A program made the position numbers and the translations under genes. The notes under the pieces were generated by a model that saw only the letters and a list, made by a program, of their open reading frames with translations, did not search any database and was not told the origin of the DNA. A stretch of 28,315 nucleotides of DNA from JAHDDY01 sp964549375 (lineage in GTDB: Bacteria; Pseudomonadota; Alphaproteobacteria; Rhodobacterales; Rhodobacteraceae), in NCBI GenBank assembly GCA_964549375.1, contig CAZJWF010000033.1, positions 1 to 28,315 on the forward strand, in the 5' to 3' direction. Positions 1-8,681 of the stretch are shown piece by piece; position 1 is the first letter of the stretch; each line of letters begins with the position of its first letter.

Positions 1-196
1 TTTACCCACAAATTCCCTGTTCCCATGCTTGTCAGGCTTCGTCCTGTCTGGCATTTTTGACGCTCAAAGAGACGGAGTTTCTTGTCTGTTGTGACCGATA
101 GGGAAGACGACCTTGAATTACGCACCGTGCATAGCGGTCCTTCGACCGACCCTTTCTGCTGAGGCTCCTTCGCACCCTAGACAGGCTCCTCCGCAT

Positions 197-229
197 CTTC
201 TCTGACCCCGAAAATTTCTGTCAGAGAAG
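197..229 (+). promoter_or_regulatory. Inverted repeat covering the mttB-like ribosome binding site
   Basis: A perfect 10-bp inverted repeat (arms 197-206 and 220-229, 13-base AT-rich loop) ends 8 bases before the ATG at 238. The right arm contains most of the Shine-Dalgarno stretch AGAAGGA (225-231). If the RNA folds this way, the ribosome binding site is masked, which suggests translational control. Seen directly: the repeat and its overlap with the binding site. Inferred: that it regulates. I do not recognise a known riboswitch class in the 237 bases upstream. A TTGACG at 57-62 could be a -35 element, but no convincing -10 follows. Confidence 0.5.
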
Positions 230-237
230 GAAAAGCC

Positions 238-1797
238 ATGACTACCGAAACAGCTACCCGCTCTTCTCGCCGTGCCGGAGGCCGCGAGGCTCGCAAGGCG
301 CTGCGCGCCGCACCGCTCGCTGAAGATAGCCGCCCAATTCGCGCTGGCATGACCGGCGGACGCTACAAACCCTTCACCGATGCCGAGGTTGAGCGCGTCC
401 ATGCTGCCGTTCTGCAAATCCTCGATGAGATTGGCCTGTCGCTCGCCCCCGAGTCTGGGATTAAGGCGATGACGGCTTATGGTGCGGTGTATTCCGAAGA
501 GGATGAGCGGGTTCGCTTTCCCCGTGCCGTGATTGAAAAGGCGTTGAAAGATGCCAACCGCAATCTCACGTTACATGGTCGCGATCCGAAACATGATCTG
601 CATCCCGGCGGTCACCGTGTGCATTATGGCACCGCTGGTGCGGCGGTCCACCTCGCCAATATCGAAACGGGCGAGTATGATGAAAGTACACTTGCCGATC
701 TTTTTGCGGCGGCAAAGATTACCGATCACCTCGACAACGTGCATTTCTTTCAACGGTGCATGGTCGCGCGGGATCTGACCGATAACCGCGAGATGGACAT
801 CAACACCGTCTACGCTTCGGTCGCGGCAACGACGAAACATATCGGCACCTCGTTTACCGAGGTTAGCTTTGCGAAAGACTGCATTGAGATGCTGCATCTG
901 ATCGCAGGTGGCGAGGATGCCTGGCGCGCGCGTCCATTTGTATCGAACTCAAATTGTTTTGTTGTGCCGCCGCTGAAATTCGCCACCGAATCGTGCGAGG
1001 TGATGGAGGAATGTATTCGGGCCGGGATGCCTGTGTTGCTGCTGTCGGCGGGGCAAGCGGGCGCGACCGCACCGGCACCATTGGCCGCGACGGTTGCTCA
1101 GGCGGTCGCGGAATGTCTCGCGGGCTTGGTCTATGTGCAATCCATCCAACCCGGTGCGCCTGCGATCTTTGGAACATGGCCTTTCGTCTCTGACTTACGG
1201 ACGGGCGCGATGTGCGGAGGATCGGGTGAGCAAGCCTTGCTCACAGCGGCCTGCGCGCAGATGGGGCGGTACTATGATTTGCCGACTGGCGCAGCGGGCG
1301 GCATGGCGGATGCAAAATTCCCCGACGCGCAAAGCGGCGCAGAGCATGGCGTGACCAGCGTAATGGCGGGCTTGGCCGGGCTGAACATGGTCTACGAGTC
1401 GGCGGGGATGTATGCCTCGCTGCTTGGATTTTCACTCGAAGGTCTGATCCTCGACAACGATATGTTGGGCCAATGCTTGCGCTGTGTGCGCGGGATCGAG
1501 GTTACGGATGAGAACCTCGATATCGATCGCATTAAAGCGGTCTGTATTGATGGACCGGGTCACTATCTTGGGTCGGATCAGACGCTTGGGATGATGCAGA
1601 CCGAGTATTACTATCCCGATATGAGTGACCGTAGTTCTCCAAAAGAATGGTTGGAACTGGGCAAGCCCGATCTCATCAAACGTGCGATTGCTAAGAAGCA
1701 CGAAATTCTCGCGATGCCGAATCGTGCGGCGCTGCCCGCCGAGGTGGATGCCGCCGTGCGCGCGAAATTCCCGATCAGACTGCCAGAGCTGTCGTAA
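238..1797 (+). CDS. MttB-family trimethylamine methyltransferase-like protein (no pyrrolysine)
   Basis: This 519-aa protein belongs to the MttB family (COG5598), whose members move a methyl group from a quaternary or tertiary amine to a corrinoid protein. It has the Arg-rich N-terminal stretch typical of rhodobacterial members (RRAGGREARKALRAAP), the conserved stretch GGMADAKFPDAQSGAEHG near residue 350, and the C-terminal acidic/aromatic block MMQTEYYYPDMSDR. The reading frame has no internal TAG, so it is the non-pyrrolysine type. In characterised cases (MtgB, MtpB) such proteins demethylate betaines such as glycine betaine or proline betaine rather than trimethylamine. The ATG at 238 has a good binding site (AGAAGGA) inside a hairpin. 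No corrinoid-binding partner is visible in the window, so the methyl acceptor is unknown. The GST gene starts 4 bases after its stop. The family is confident; the substrate is not. Confidence 0.9.
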   Translation: MTTETATRSSRRAGGREARKALRAAPLAEDSRPIRAGMTGGRYKPFTDAEVERVHAAVLQILDEIGLSLAPESGIKAMTAYGAVYSEEDERVRFPRAVIEKALKDANRNLTLHGRDPKHDLHPGGHRVHYGTAGAAVHLANIETGEYDESTLADLFAAAKITDHLDNVHFFQRCMVARDLTDNREMDINTVYASVAATTKHIGTSFTEVSFAKDCIEMLHLIAGGEDAWRARPFVSNSNCFVVPPLKFATESCEVMEECIRAGMPVLLLSAGQAGATAPAPLAATVAQAVAECLAGLVYVQSIQPGAPAIFGTWPFVSDLRTGAMCGGSGEQALLTAACAQMGRYYDLPTGAAGGMADAKFPDAQSGAEHGVTSVMAGLAGLNMVYESAGMYASLLGFSLEGLILDNDMLGQCLRCVRGIEVTDENLDIDRIKAVCIDGPGHYLGSDQTLGMMQTEYYYPDMSDRSSPKEWLELGKPDLIKRAIAKKHEILAMPNRAALPAEVDAAVRAKFPIRLPELS

Positions 1798-1801
1798 CCC
1801 G

Positions 1802-2509
1802 ATGACCTTGCGCCTGCACTGGTCGCCCGACAGCGCAAACCTGCCCGTGCGGATTGCGCTCGAAATGTTCGGATTAGATTACGAGGCGGTGCGGGTTGAC
1901 CGCGCCGCCGGAGAGCATCGGTCAGATGCCTTCCGCCGCCTCAATCCTCAAGGCTTGATCCCGGTTTTGGAGGATGATGCGCTGGTGCTGTTCGAGACCG
2001 GGGCAATCCTGTTGCATTTGGCGGAGAAAGTTGGACGCCTCGGCCCATCCGGACCGGAGATGAACGATGAGCGGGCACGCTCGATTGCGCTGCCGTGGCT
2101 GTTTTATCTGTCGAACACGGTACATGCCGACTTGCGTATCGCGTTCAATCTCCGCCGTTACATTGACGCTGATGCAGGTGCTGAACAATTGCTACAGGGG
2201 GTGACGCACCGAATTAAACGTCACTTCGATTTGGTCGAGGTCCAGTTTGCGGATCGCATTTTTGGAGAGGTCACGACGTTACCAGAGATTTATTTTGTGG
2301 CTCTTGTGCGTTGGTCACAGCTTTACCCTGTGCAACATCCCGTCATTGCGGATCTGAAAAACTGGCCGATGATCGAGGAAATGTGTCAGCGGATCGAAAC
2401 GCATCCCGCTGCGCGGCGTGCCTTTGAGGCAGAAGCTATTTCTCTAGACCGCGCGATAACGTCTCCGCGCGTTCCAGATTTGCCGTTGTCTGACGTGACC
2501 GCTGTTTAG
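1802..2509 (+). CDS. Glutathione S-transferase family protein
   Basis: This 235-aa cytosolic protein has the two GST domains. The N-terminal thioredoxin fold begins MTLRLHWSPDSANLPV, and the glutathione-contact features are the cis-proline motif IPVL (53-56) and FETGAI (64-69), the counterpart of the usual ESxAI. An all-helical C-terminal domain follows, with a tail of about 20 residues beyond the usual end. I chose the ATG at 1802 because the protein aligns from there. The longer frame from 1625 would overlap the methyltransferase gene and adds no recognisable GST sequence. The 4-base gap after the methyltransferase implies co-transcription and probably translational coupling. The pairing suggests a role in thiol chemistry linked to methyl metabolism or stress, but the substrate cannot be told from sequence. 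It ends 7 bases from the convergent SCO gene, with no terminator hairpin between them. Confidence 0.88.
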   Translation: MTLRLHWSPDSANLPVRIALEMFGLDYEAVRVDRAAGEHRSDAFRRLNPQGLIPVLEDDALVLFETGAILLHLAEKVGRLGPSGPEMNDERARSIALPWLFYLSNTVHADLRIAFNLRRYIDADAGAEQLLQGVTHRIKRHFDLVEVQFADRIFGEVTTLPEIYFVALVRWSQLYPVQHPVIADLKNWPMIEEMCQRIETHPAARRAFEAEAISLDRAITSPRVPDLPLSDVTAV

Positions 2510-2516
2510 GAGGCGA

Positions 2517-3068
2517 TCATTCCTGATTGATGTGTTTTAGAGCGATCTCTGCCATCCGCTCTGGCGCAAGAATGGGCGGCATCAGCGATTTCACATTACC
2601 TTCTTCATCGAGAAGATAAACGAAGCTGCCATGCGCGTAGATCGGTCCTTCAATGTCTTCGCCAATGAGCTTGGCTTCCACATTGTATGACTTGCGTGCC
2701 ACTTCGAGGGCATCGTCACTGCCAGTCAGGGCAACAAGCTTTTCATGAACCTTTGGTGCAGAGACTTTCAGGTTTTCAGGCGTATCGCGTTTGGGATCGA
2801 CGGTAATCAGGATCGGTTGAATGTCCGTTCCCTGTTCGGCCAGCAGGTCAACAGCGTCCGCCATATTCGGCAGAGCGACAGTGCAGATCGCCTGACATTC
2901 CGCATACCCGAAAAACAGAAACGCAGGTTTGCCGTGAAAGCTCTTATCTGTGCGGGTCTCGCCGGTTTGATCAATCAGTTCAAACGGTCCCCCCACATCA
3001 AACGGCAGGGGAGACGCGGCGAGCGCTGGCACTGAAAACAGTGCCAGCGCGAGGGTCAGACCCCGCAT
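2517..3068 (-). CDS. SCO1/SenC/PrrC family thioredoxin-like protein, exported
   Basis: This 183-aa protein has an N-terminal signal sequence (RGLTLALALFSVPALA), no lipobox cysteine, and the SCO-type thioredoxin fold. The copper-binding or redox motif CxxxC is C58 and C62 (ECQAICT), and the conserved distal histidine is H146 (YAHGSF). SCO proteins deliver copper to the CuA site of cytochrome c oxidase or act as thiol-disulfide reductases in the periplasm. The start at 3068 overlaps the stop of the upstream gene by one base (TGATG), so the two are co-translated. A longer in-frame start at 3170 would lie inside the neighbour and hide the signal peptide. Its partners are two Cys-rich exported proteins rather than oxidase genes. 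That suggests a dedicated copper or thiol role for this copy, which is inference. Confidence 0.88.
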   Translation of the reverse strand: MRGLTLALALFSVPALAASPLPFDVGGPFELIDQTGETRTDKSFHGKPAFLFFGYAECQAICTVALPNMADAVDLLAEQGTDIQPILITVDPKRDTPENLKVSAPKVHEKLVALTGSDDALEVARKSYNVEAKLIGEDIEGPIYAHGSFVYLLDEEGNVKSLMPPILAPERMAEIALKHINQE

Positions 3069-3661
3069 CAATATTCTTCCTTGGCGAATTTGACATCCTC
3101 TGCATGGCCAAGGCCGAGAAATCCTTCTTTCTCGATTTGCGCCTTCACGCGTGGATCGCGGCGGAACCAAGGGCCTTTACCTTTGGCGCCTGGGTTCTTT
3201 TTGGCCCAGTCTTTGGTCCACTTATTTGCTTTGATCCACTTGCCACCTGCGGGGCGAAGCCATTGCACCTGATAAAGCTGTGCGGCACCTTTCAGCGTGT
3301 CTTCGTCCCCGACAAGCCAGCCGCGCACGTCAATGGTCTTGCCGCAATGTGGGTGTAGGTCTGCGACTGCGCCGTTGAAGGACTGTTGAAGATTTTTCTG
3401 TGGATAGACGAGCTTCCCATTGTCTGCACGCAGCAATCCGAGCTGACGATTTCCTGCACCGCAGTTTGGTGGGCAATCGCCTGCAACTTCACAAAGCAAG
3501 TCGACAACCTTCGCCGAGAAGCACTCTTTTTTCTGGCCGGAGAGTCCCCAGCTTTTTACCTCGCATTCCTCGGCAGCGGCGGCTGGAGAGGACATGAAAA
3601 CGGGGGCGGATACGAATGAAGGGGCCACCAACAGTGCGGCTAAAAATGCAATTCTTTTCAT
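3068..3661 (-). CDS. Exported cysteine-rich protein of unknown function, SCO-linked
   Basis: The protein has 197 aa, with a signal peptide (about 1-30, ending SSPAAAA) and a mature domain holding six cysteines (C33, C47, C57, C63, C67, C106). Its core reads AKVVDLLCEVAGDCPPNCGAG, followed by a GLLRADNGKLV strand pair. The same pattern (hydrophobic-D-x-x-C, then a Cys/His cluster, then G-x-L-x-x-D-G) occurs in the next gene upstream, so the two are probably distant paralogues with a small beta-barrel-like fold. The C-terminal quarter is rich in Lys and Trp. It lies between a 2-base gap upstream and a 1-base overlap with the SCO gene, so a shared periplasmic pathway is likely. The cysteines suggest metal binding or disulfide exchange. 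I do not recognise a named family. Confidence 0.75.
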   Translation of the reverse strand: MKRIAFLAALLVAPSFVSAPVFMSSPAAAAEECEVKSWGLSGQKKECFSAKVVDLLCEVAGDCPPNCGAGNRQLGLLRADNGKLVYPQKNLQQSFNGAVADLHPHCGKTIDVRGWLVGDEDTLKGAAQLYQVQWLRPAGGKWIKANKWTKDWAKKNPGAKGKGPWFRRDPRVKAQIEKEGFLGLGHAEDVKFAKEEY

Positions 3662-3663
3662 GC

Positions 3664-4152
3664 TTATTCTCCTTTCAGCGCCTTACGGGCTTTCTTGGGA
3701 ATGGCGAAACCGGGAACGATGCCAAAATCTTCGTGCGTTACGTTTGCGACGCCATCATTTGATGTCACTTCTGACACGACGAGATACTTGAGGCCGTCAC
3801 GCTCATAGACCATGCCTTCGGCATTGATCGTGTCGTTGGTCAGTTCGACAAATGTGTCACCGCCTGCCGAAGCATCATCCTCAGGCAGTTTGAGGATCAT
3901 GTAGACATCCCCGTCTTCACCGAGCATCCCCACAGGAATACCGCCAGCAGCGCACCAGATCGCACATGTGTGGTGGGCAGATCCCACAACCGCGTCTGGT
4001 CCACCCATGACGCCGGAGAAATAACACCAAGTATCAATAAGCTCGCCTTTGAGTGAGACGCGCTTACCTTCGGTGGCGGCGTTTGCAGTTAGAGGGCTGA
4101 AAGCCATAGCCGCGCCTAAGGCGGCAGCGGCGGTGAAGCGGAAATTAGACAT
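3664..4152 (-). CDS. Exported Cys/His-motif protein of unknown function, first gene of the SCO cassette
   Basis: The protein has 162 aa, with a clear signal peptide (MSNFRFTAAAALGAAMAFSP, cleavage after about A25). The mature part has SLKGELIDTWCYF, then SAHHTCAIWCAAGGIPVG, giving C43, H60, H61, C63 and C67, a plausible metal or haem-iron site. It then has a strand pair MLGEDGDVYMIL and a C-terminal half with a second beta-rich stretch. I do not recognise a characterised family. The ATG at 4152 has a strong binding site (TTGGAGGA). The next gene starts 2 bases after its stop, and the SCO gene follows, so the three form a unit. It lies 83 bases downstream of the gamma-glutamyltransferase gene on the same strand and could be read from that gene or from its own promoter. 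Confidence 0.75.
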   Translation of the reverse strand: MSNFRFTAAAALGAAMAFSPLTANAATEGKRVSLKGELIDTWCYFSGVMGGPDAVVGSAHHTCAIWCAAGGIPVGMLGEDGDVYMILKLPEDDASAGGDTFVELTNDTINAEGMVYERDGLKYLVVSEVTSNDGVANVTHEDFGIVPGFAIPKKARKALKGE

Positions 4153-4235
4153 TATGATCCTCCAAGAAACTTGACACCGACCATATCGGCTTGCGGTAGC
4201 TTGTCACTTCACATTTTCCGGCGGATTAGCTGATT

Positions 4236-5825
4236 TCATAAGCCGACGGCGCATCCATCTTTGCGCGGATCGGAGCCTGCCGCATATCCGCCGCTGTCAA
4301 GCCGATGGATGAGTTGTGCGCCGCCGAAACCAAAAGCCGAATCCGGCGATTCCAGTGTAATTTGGTGCCCAAGCTCCGAAAGCGTTTGCAAAGCCTTTGA
4401 TGGCATTGCGGTTTCGCAAGCGACGCCCAATCCTTCGGTGACGCGCCAGCGCGGGCCATCAGCGGCGGTTTGCACATCTTGTCCCCAAATCTGGGTGCGG
4501 AGCAGCATTTGCAGGTGGCCTTGCGCCTGCATGGGACCGCCCATCACGCCGAATGCCATACGCGGTAGACCCTTGGCCGTTAGGAAACCGGGAATAATCG
4601 TATGGAATGGCCGTTTTCGCGGGGCGACTTGATTCGGATGACCGTCCGCCAGCGTGAAGCCTAAGCCTCGGTTCTGTAGATGAATGCCGGTTTTGGGAAT
4701 GACCACGCCAGAGCCAAAGCCCGCATAGTTTGATTGAATGTACGACACCATCATACCGCTGGCGTCGGCTGCACATAAATAAACGGTGCCACCGTGTTTG
4801 GGCGCACCGGACTCAAAATCCTGTGCGCGGGTTGGGTCAATCAAAGCCGAGCGTGCTTTCAGGTATTCGGCATCAAGCAAATCAGCGCTCGTCATGGGTT
4901 GCATTGCGTTGAGATCCGCGACATAGGCGTCGACATCCCGAAACGCGAGTTTCATCGCTTCCCACATGAGGTGCAGCGCTTTGGGGTCTTCGGGAGAAAG
5001 ATCGCGAATGCCGGTATGTGCGAGCATCCCCAGCGCCATGCAGGCGGCGATGCCTTGGCCATTCGGTGGAATTTCGTGCAGTTCCATATTGTCAAAAGAT
5101 TGAGCGATTGTCCCGCACCAATCCGGGGTTTCCGCCGCCAGATCATCAAGGGACAGCGCCGCGCCGTGTTTCGCGGCATCTGCCGCCATCGCTTCCGCTA
5201 GTTCGCCGTGATAGAAGGCTTCGCCTTTGGTGTCGGCAATCAGGCGCAGGCTGCGCCCAGTGTCTTTGGCAACAAAGCGTTCACCCGCAATTGGTGCGCG
5301 GCCCCTCGGCATGAAGTGCTCAGCAAAGCCCGGTTGATTATGCAGCTCCGTCGCACCGTTCCCCCATAGCGTGCCGATGACGGGCGAGACGACAAAGCCG
5401 TCTTCGGCATATCGGATTGCAGGTTCGAACAGATCAGCGAAAGAGAGTTTTCCGAACCGCTCTGATAGTGCAACCCAACCGCCGACAGCACCGGGAACTG
5501 TCACCGTCTCCCATCCACGTTCTGGCATACCGTCTTTGAAACGATCCGGCGTCCAGCCCGCCGGGGATCGACCGGAAGCATTCAGGCCATGCAGCTCTTT
5601 GCCGTCCCAGAGGATTGCAAAACCGTCTGAGCCAAGTCCGTTTCCGGTGGGTTCAACAACCGTCAGCGCGATGGCGGCGGCGAGGGCCGCATCGACGGCA
5701 TTGCCGCCTTTCGCCAGCATCGACATCCCGGCTTGTGCGGCGAGGGGTTGCGACGTTGCGACGACATTCTCTGCCATCACCGACGAACGGCGGGAGGGGT
5801 AGAGGGGAACGGACGGAAACTGCAT
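4236..5825 (-). CDS. Gamma-glutamyltransferase family protein (Ntn hydrolase)
   Basis: This 529-aa member of the GGT family is made as one chain and cleaved at a threonine that becomes the catalytic N-terminus. The site is visible as HGGT followed by VYLCAADASG, with T347 as the predicted nucleophile. Upstream lies the family stretch AAAIALTVVEPTGNGLGSDG, and downstream the glycine-rich FGSGVVIPKTGIHLQNRG and RPFHTIIPG. Classic GGT is periplasmic, but this N-terminus (MQFPSVPLYPSRRSSV) is not a signal peptide, so the enzyme is probably cytoplasmic. Cytoplasmic members include amidohydrolases acting on small amides (HpxW type) as well as glutathione hydrolases. It lies 50 bases downstream of the dimethylglycine dehydrogenase-like gene on the same strand, which suggests one transcript. 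The substrate is open. Confidence 0.87.
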   Translation of the reverse strand: MQFPSVPLYPSRRSSVMAENVVATSQPLAAQAGMSMLAKGGNAVDAALAAAIALTVVEPTGNGLGSDGFAILWDGKELHGLNASGRSPAGWTPDRFKDGMPERGWETVTVPGAVGGWVALSERFGKLSFADLFEPAIRYAEDGFVVSPVIGTLWGNGATELHNQPGFAEHFMPRGRAPIAGERFVAKDTGRSLRLIADTKGEAFYHGELAEAMAADAAKHGAALSLDDLAAETPDWCGTIAQSFDNMELHEIPPNGQGIAACMALGMLAHTGIRDLSPEDPKALHLMWEAMKLAFRDVDAYVADLNAMQPMTSADLLDAEYLKARSALIDPTRAQDFESGAPKHGGTVYLCAADASGMMVSYIQSNYAGFGSGVVIPKTGIHLQNRGLGFTLADGHPNQVAPRKRPFHTIIPGFLTAKGLPRMAFGVMGGPMQAQGHLQMLLRTQIWGQDVQTAADGPRWRVTEGLGVACETAMPSKALQTLSELGHQITLESPDSAFGFGGAQLIHRLDSGGYAAGSDPRKDGCAVGL

Positions 5826-5875
5826 CGGTAATCCTTTGCTGACAGTCCGCTCCCATTTTATCGAAGAGCGGTGCG

Positions 5876-8386
5876 CTAGCTCCGCATACGTGAGCCGTTC
5901 GGGTCGAACAATGGGGTTTCCTCAATCCGCGCTTTGCGGCGCTTGCCGAGGATTTCGATTTCAAACCCATCCTCGGACGTGTCACCCGCGAGGTCTTTAT
6001 TGATATACCCCATTGCGACAGATTTTCCCGCCGCATGTGCAAACCCGCCAGACGTGACCCACCCAATCGCTGTGTCATCGCCGTTGTGATAAATCGGCTC
6101 GTCGCCGATAGGGTCTGCGTCTTCGGCTTCAACGACGAACGCTTTCAGGCGCAGGGCTGCGCCATCGGCTTTCGCGGCTTCAAAGGCTTTACGCCCAATG
6201 TAGTCGGCGTCTTTCTTGGTCGAGCAGAACCGGTCCAGACCGCATTCAACGGGCGAATAGATCGGACGGTACTCACGGCCCCATGTGCCGAACTTTTTCT
6301 CCAGCCGTAAAGACAGGAACGCGCGCAGCCCGACATTGCGGATTCCGTGATCTTTACCGTGCTCGTGCAGCATGTCGTAGATGGTTCGCTGATGCTCAGG
6401 GTTCATCCAGATTTCATACCCCAGATCGCCGGTAAAGCTGACGCGGCCAACAATGCATGGGATGCCGTCGAGCGTCATCTCGCGAATGTCCATAAACTTC
6501 ATCGCGTCATGCGAGACATCCTGATCAGCAACAGCAGCGAGCAGGTCGCGTGATTTCGGACCTGAGATAGACAGACCGCACATACCAAGCCCAAGCGCAT
6601 CAACTTGAACCGACCCATCATCCGGCAAATGCTGAAGGAACCAGCGCATGTGATAGGTTTCGGCATTGCCCGCACCGAGGATCAAAAACTTCGGCGTTTC
6701 TTGTGCGGCGGTCAGCGGGTTGCCAACGCCAATCGCGGCGATGCCCTTGGAGGAACCCGCGGTTGGCTTGGTGAGATTGGCGAGCGAGAAATCGCCGATG
6801 ACCTTGCCGTCTTCTTTGAGCATCGGGGCCAGCGTCATGCGGCCCGGTTTCGGGATACGGCAGGCGAGCATTTTATCCAGCCATGCCTCGGCACCATCAC
6901 CAGTGATGATGTATTTCGCAAAGCCGGAAGCTTCGACGAGACCGACGCCATCGCGCAGCGCTTTGCATTCCGCGCCAACATGGTCGAAATCGGCGGAGCG
7001 GCGGAAGCTGTGCTCGTCTTTGACGCCTTCAGGCGCATACCAGAGCGGCACCTCAAGACCCCAACTGTCACCCATTTGCGCGCCCTCGGCGAGCAACTTG
7101 TCGTAAATCGGTGTGGTCTTGCCGGGACGTGCGGCCCAGAGTTCCTCGTTCGGGAATTTGATTTGGAAGCGGCGGGAATAGTTCTCACGCACTTTCTTGT
7201 TGGCGTATTTCATCGTGGTCCAGTCGCCATAGCGCGCGATGTCCATCGCCCAGATGTCGGCACCAGGATCGCCGTGGATCATCCAGTTTGCCAGTGACAG
7301 ACCTACGCCGCCACCTTGCGAGAACCCGGCCATAATCGCGACTGCACACCAATACCCCGGCATTCCGCGCATTGGGCCGATCATTGGGTTACCGTCTGGC
7401 CCAAAGACAAACGGTCCATTGACAGCTTGGCGGATGCCCGCCTCGGCATAGGCTGGGAAGTGTTCGAAGATTTTCTCAAGGCTCGGCATGATCCGGTCGT
7501 AATCCGGTTCTAGCAGTTCAGAGCCAAAGTTCCACGGCGTCTCTGACGACATCCACGGCTGACAGTTTTTCTCATACGTGCCAATTAGCACACCATCGCG
7601 TTCCTGACGCGTGTAAAGCTCGGCAGAAAAATCGACCGCGTGGCCTACTTCACGGCCCGTGCGCTCATTGAACTCGGCGACACCGGGTAGAGCTTCGGTC
7701 AACAGGTAATGGTGCTCCATCGCGAGGATAGGCAGTTCCAGACCCGCCATGCGGCCCACTTCCCGCGCCCAAAGGCCGCCCGCATTGACGACATTCTCGG
7801 TGTGAATGTTGCCTTGATCGGTGACGACGGTCCATGTGCCATCACCATTCGGATATGTGTCTTCGACCTTGGTTTTCTCGTGGATCTTGGCACCCAGTTT
7901 CTTGGCCGACTTCGCATAGGCATGAGTCACGCCGTAAGGGTCGAGGTGCCCATCAAGGGGATCATAGATCGCGCCGACGAATTTTGACTTATCGAAAAAC
8001 GGGTTCACTTCGGCGGCTTCATCTAGACTCATCTCGCGCAGGTCGAGGCCGAGATATTTGCCGCGTGCGAGGCTCATACGCAGCCATTCCATGCGCTGTT
8101 CATCCGCCGCCAGCATGACACCACCTGTCTGGTGGACGCCGCAGGACTGACCGGACAATTCCTCGATCTCTTTATAGAGGTCGATGGTGTATTTTTGCAG
8201 CTTGGCGACGTTGGGATCGCCGTTGATTGTATGAAAGCCTCCGGCGGCGTGCCACGAAGATCCGCAGGTCAGCACATCCCGTTCCAGCAGCATAATGTCA
8301 GTCATCCCACCTTTCGCGAGGTGATAAAGTATTGAACAACCGACGACACCGCCGCCGATCACCACTGCCTGAGCCGTATTCTTCAT
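5876..8386 (-). CDS. Dimethylglycine/sarcosine dehydrogenase-like flavoprotein with GcvT domain
   Basis: This 836-aa two-part enzyme has an N-terminal DAO-type FAD domain starting with VVIGGGVVG (GxGxxG at 11-16) and carrying SSWHAAGG. H46 corresponds to the histidine that binds FAD covalently in dimethylglycine dehydrogenase. The FAD part ends near residue 375, a linking domain follows, and the C-terminal half is a GcvT/aminomethyltransferase domain (for example VSFTGDLGYEIWMNPEH) that would hand the released one-carbon unit to tetrahydrofolate. The expected reaction is oxidative N-demethylation of dimethylglycine, sarcosine or a related methylamine. Length and order fit the family. The start at 8386 has GGAG 7 bases upstream. 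The neighbours (GGT-like gene downstream, Tmm and an Lrp-type regulator upstream) support a methylated-amine catabolic role. It is not TMAO demethylase, which has a different N-terminal domain. The exact substrate is uncertain. Confidence 0.88.
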   Translation of the reverse strand: MKNTAQAVVIGGGVVGCSILYHLAKGGMTDIMLLERDVLTCGSSWHAAGGFHTINGDPNVAKLQKYTIDLYKEIEELSGQSCGVHQTGGVMLAADEQRMEWLRMSLARGKYLGLDLREMSLDEAAEVNPFFDKSKFVGAIYDPLDGHLDPYGVTHAYAKSAKKLGAKIHEKTKVEDTYPNGDGTWTVVTDQGNIHTENVVNAGGLWAREVGRMAGLELPILAMEHHYLLTEALPGVAEFNERTGREVGHAVDFSAELYTRQERDGVLIGTYEKNCQPWMSSETPWNFGSELLEPDYDRIMPSLEKIFEHFPAYAEAGIRQAVNGPFVFGPDGNPMIGPMRGMPGYWCAVAIMAGFSQGGGVGLSLANWMIHGDPGADIWAMDIARYGDWTTMKYANKKVRENYSRRFQIKFPNEELWAARPGKTTPIYDKLLAEGAQMGDSWGLEVPLWYAPEGVKDEHSFRRSADFDHVGAECKALRDGVGLVEASGFAKYIITGDGAEAWLDKMLACRIPKPGRMTLAPMLKEDGKVIGDFSLANLTKPTAGSSKGIAAIGVGNPLTAAQETPKFLILGAGNAETYHMRWFLQHLPDDGSVQVDALGLGMCGLSISGPKSRDLLAAVADQDVSHDAMKFMDIREMTLDGIPCIVGRVSFTGDLGYEIWMNPEHQRTIYDMLHEHGKDHGIRNVGLRAFLSLRLEKKFGTWGREYRPIYSPVECGLDRFCSTKKDADYIGRKAFEAAKADGAALRLKAFVVEAEDADPIGDEPIYHNGDDTAIGWVTSGGFAHAAGKSVAMGYINKDLAGDTSEDGFEIEILGKRRKARIEETPLFDPNGSRMRS

Positions 8387-8581
8387 GGGAGCACTCCGCT
8401 AAAACTTTCATGCTTAGCAGACGCCAGTGCCGGAAGCAGAGCAACCCTCAGTGCGACCTGTTTTTGTCGCGGATGTCCTCCGGTGTCTCTCACACGCCCA
8501 GAGATGAAATCTTGTGCAGTGCAGCATGATTATTCGGAAAGAGCCTTGCTCTGTGGGCGGTCTTTTTGAATTTGTGCGCCG
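8387..8581. other. Intergenic leader of the dimethylglycine dehydrogenase-like gene, left edge of assembly gap
   Basis: This stretch of 195 bases holds no convincing gene on either strand and must contain the promoter of the divergent 8386 gene unless that lies in the gap. A short frame from 8514 into the Ns does not resemble the Lrp-type sequence on the far side. I see no clear promoter hexamers or riboswitch. Confidence 0.5.
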
Positions 8582-8681
8582 NNNNNNNNNNNNNNNNNNN
8601 NNNNNNNNNNNNNNNNNNNNNNNNNNNNNNNNNNNNNNNNNNNNNNNNNNNNNNNNNNNNNNNNNNNNNNNNNNNNNNNNN
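8582..8681. other. Assembly gap (100 N)
   Basis: Exactly 100 N, the usual placeholder for a scaffold gap of unknown length. The regulator fragment to its right lacks roughly 115 residues, so the true missing sequence is probably at least about 340 bases. Confidence 0.97.

Noticed and set aside
1..26. Possible - strand start (ATG at 26) leaving the window
   Set aside because: Only eight codons are visible, with no strong ribosome binding site.
3069..3170. Longer start for the SCO protein
   Set aside because: It is Arg-rich, lies inside the upstream gene and would bury the signal peptide; the 1-base overlap start at 3068 is typical of operons.
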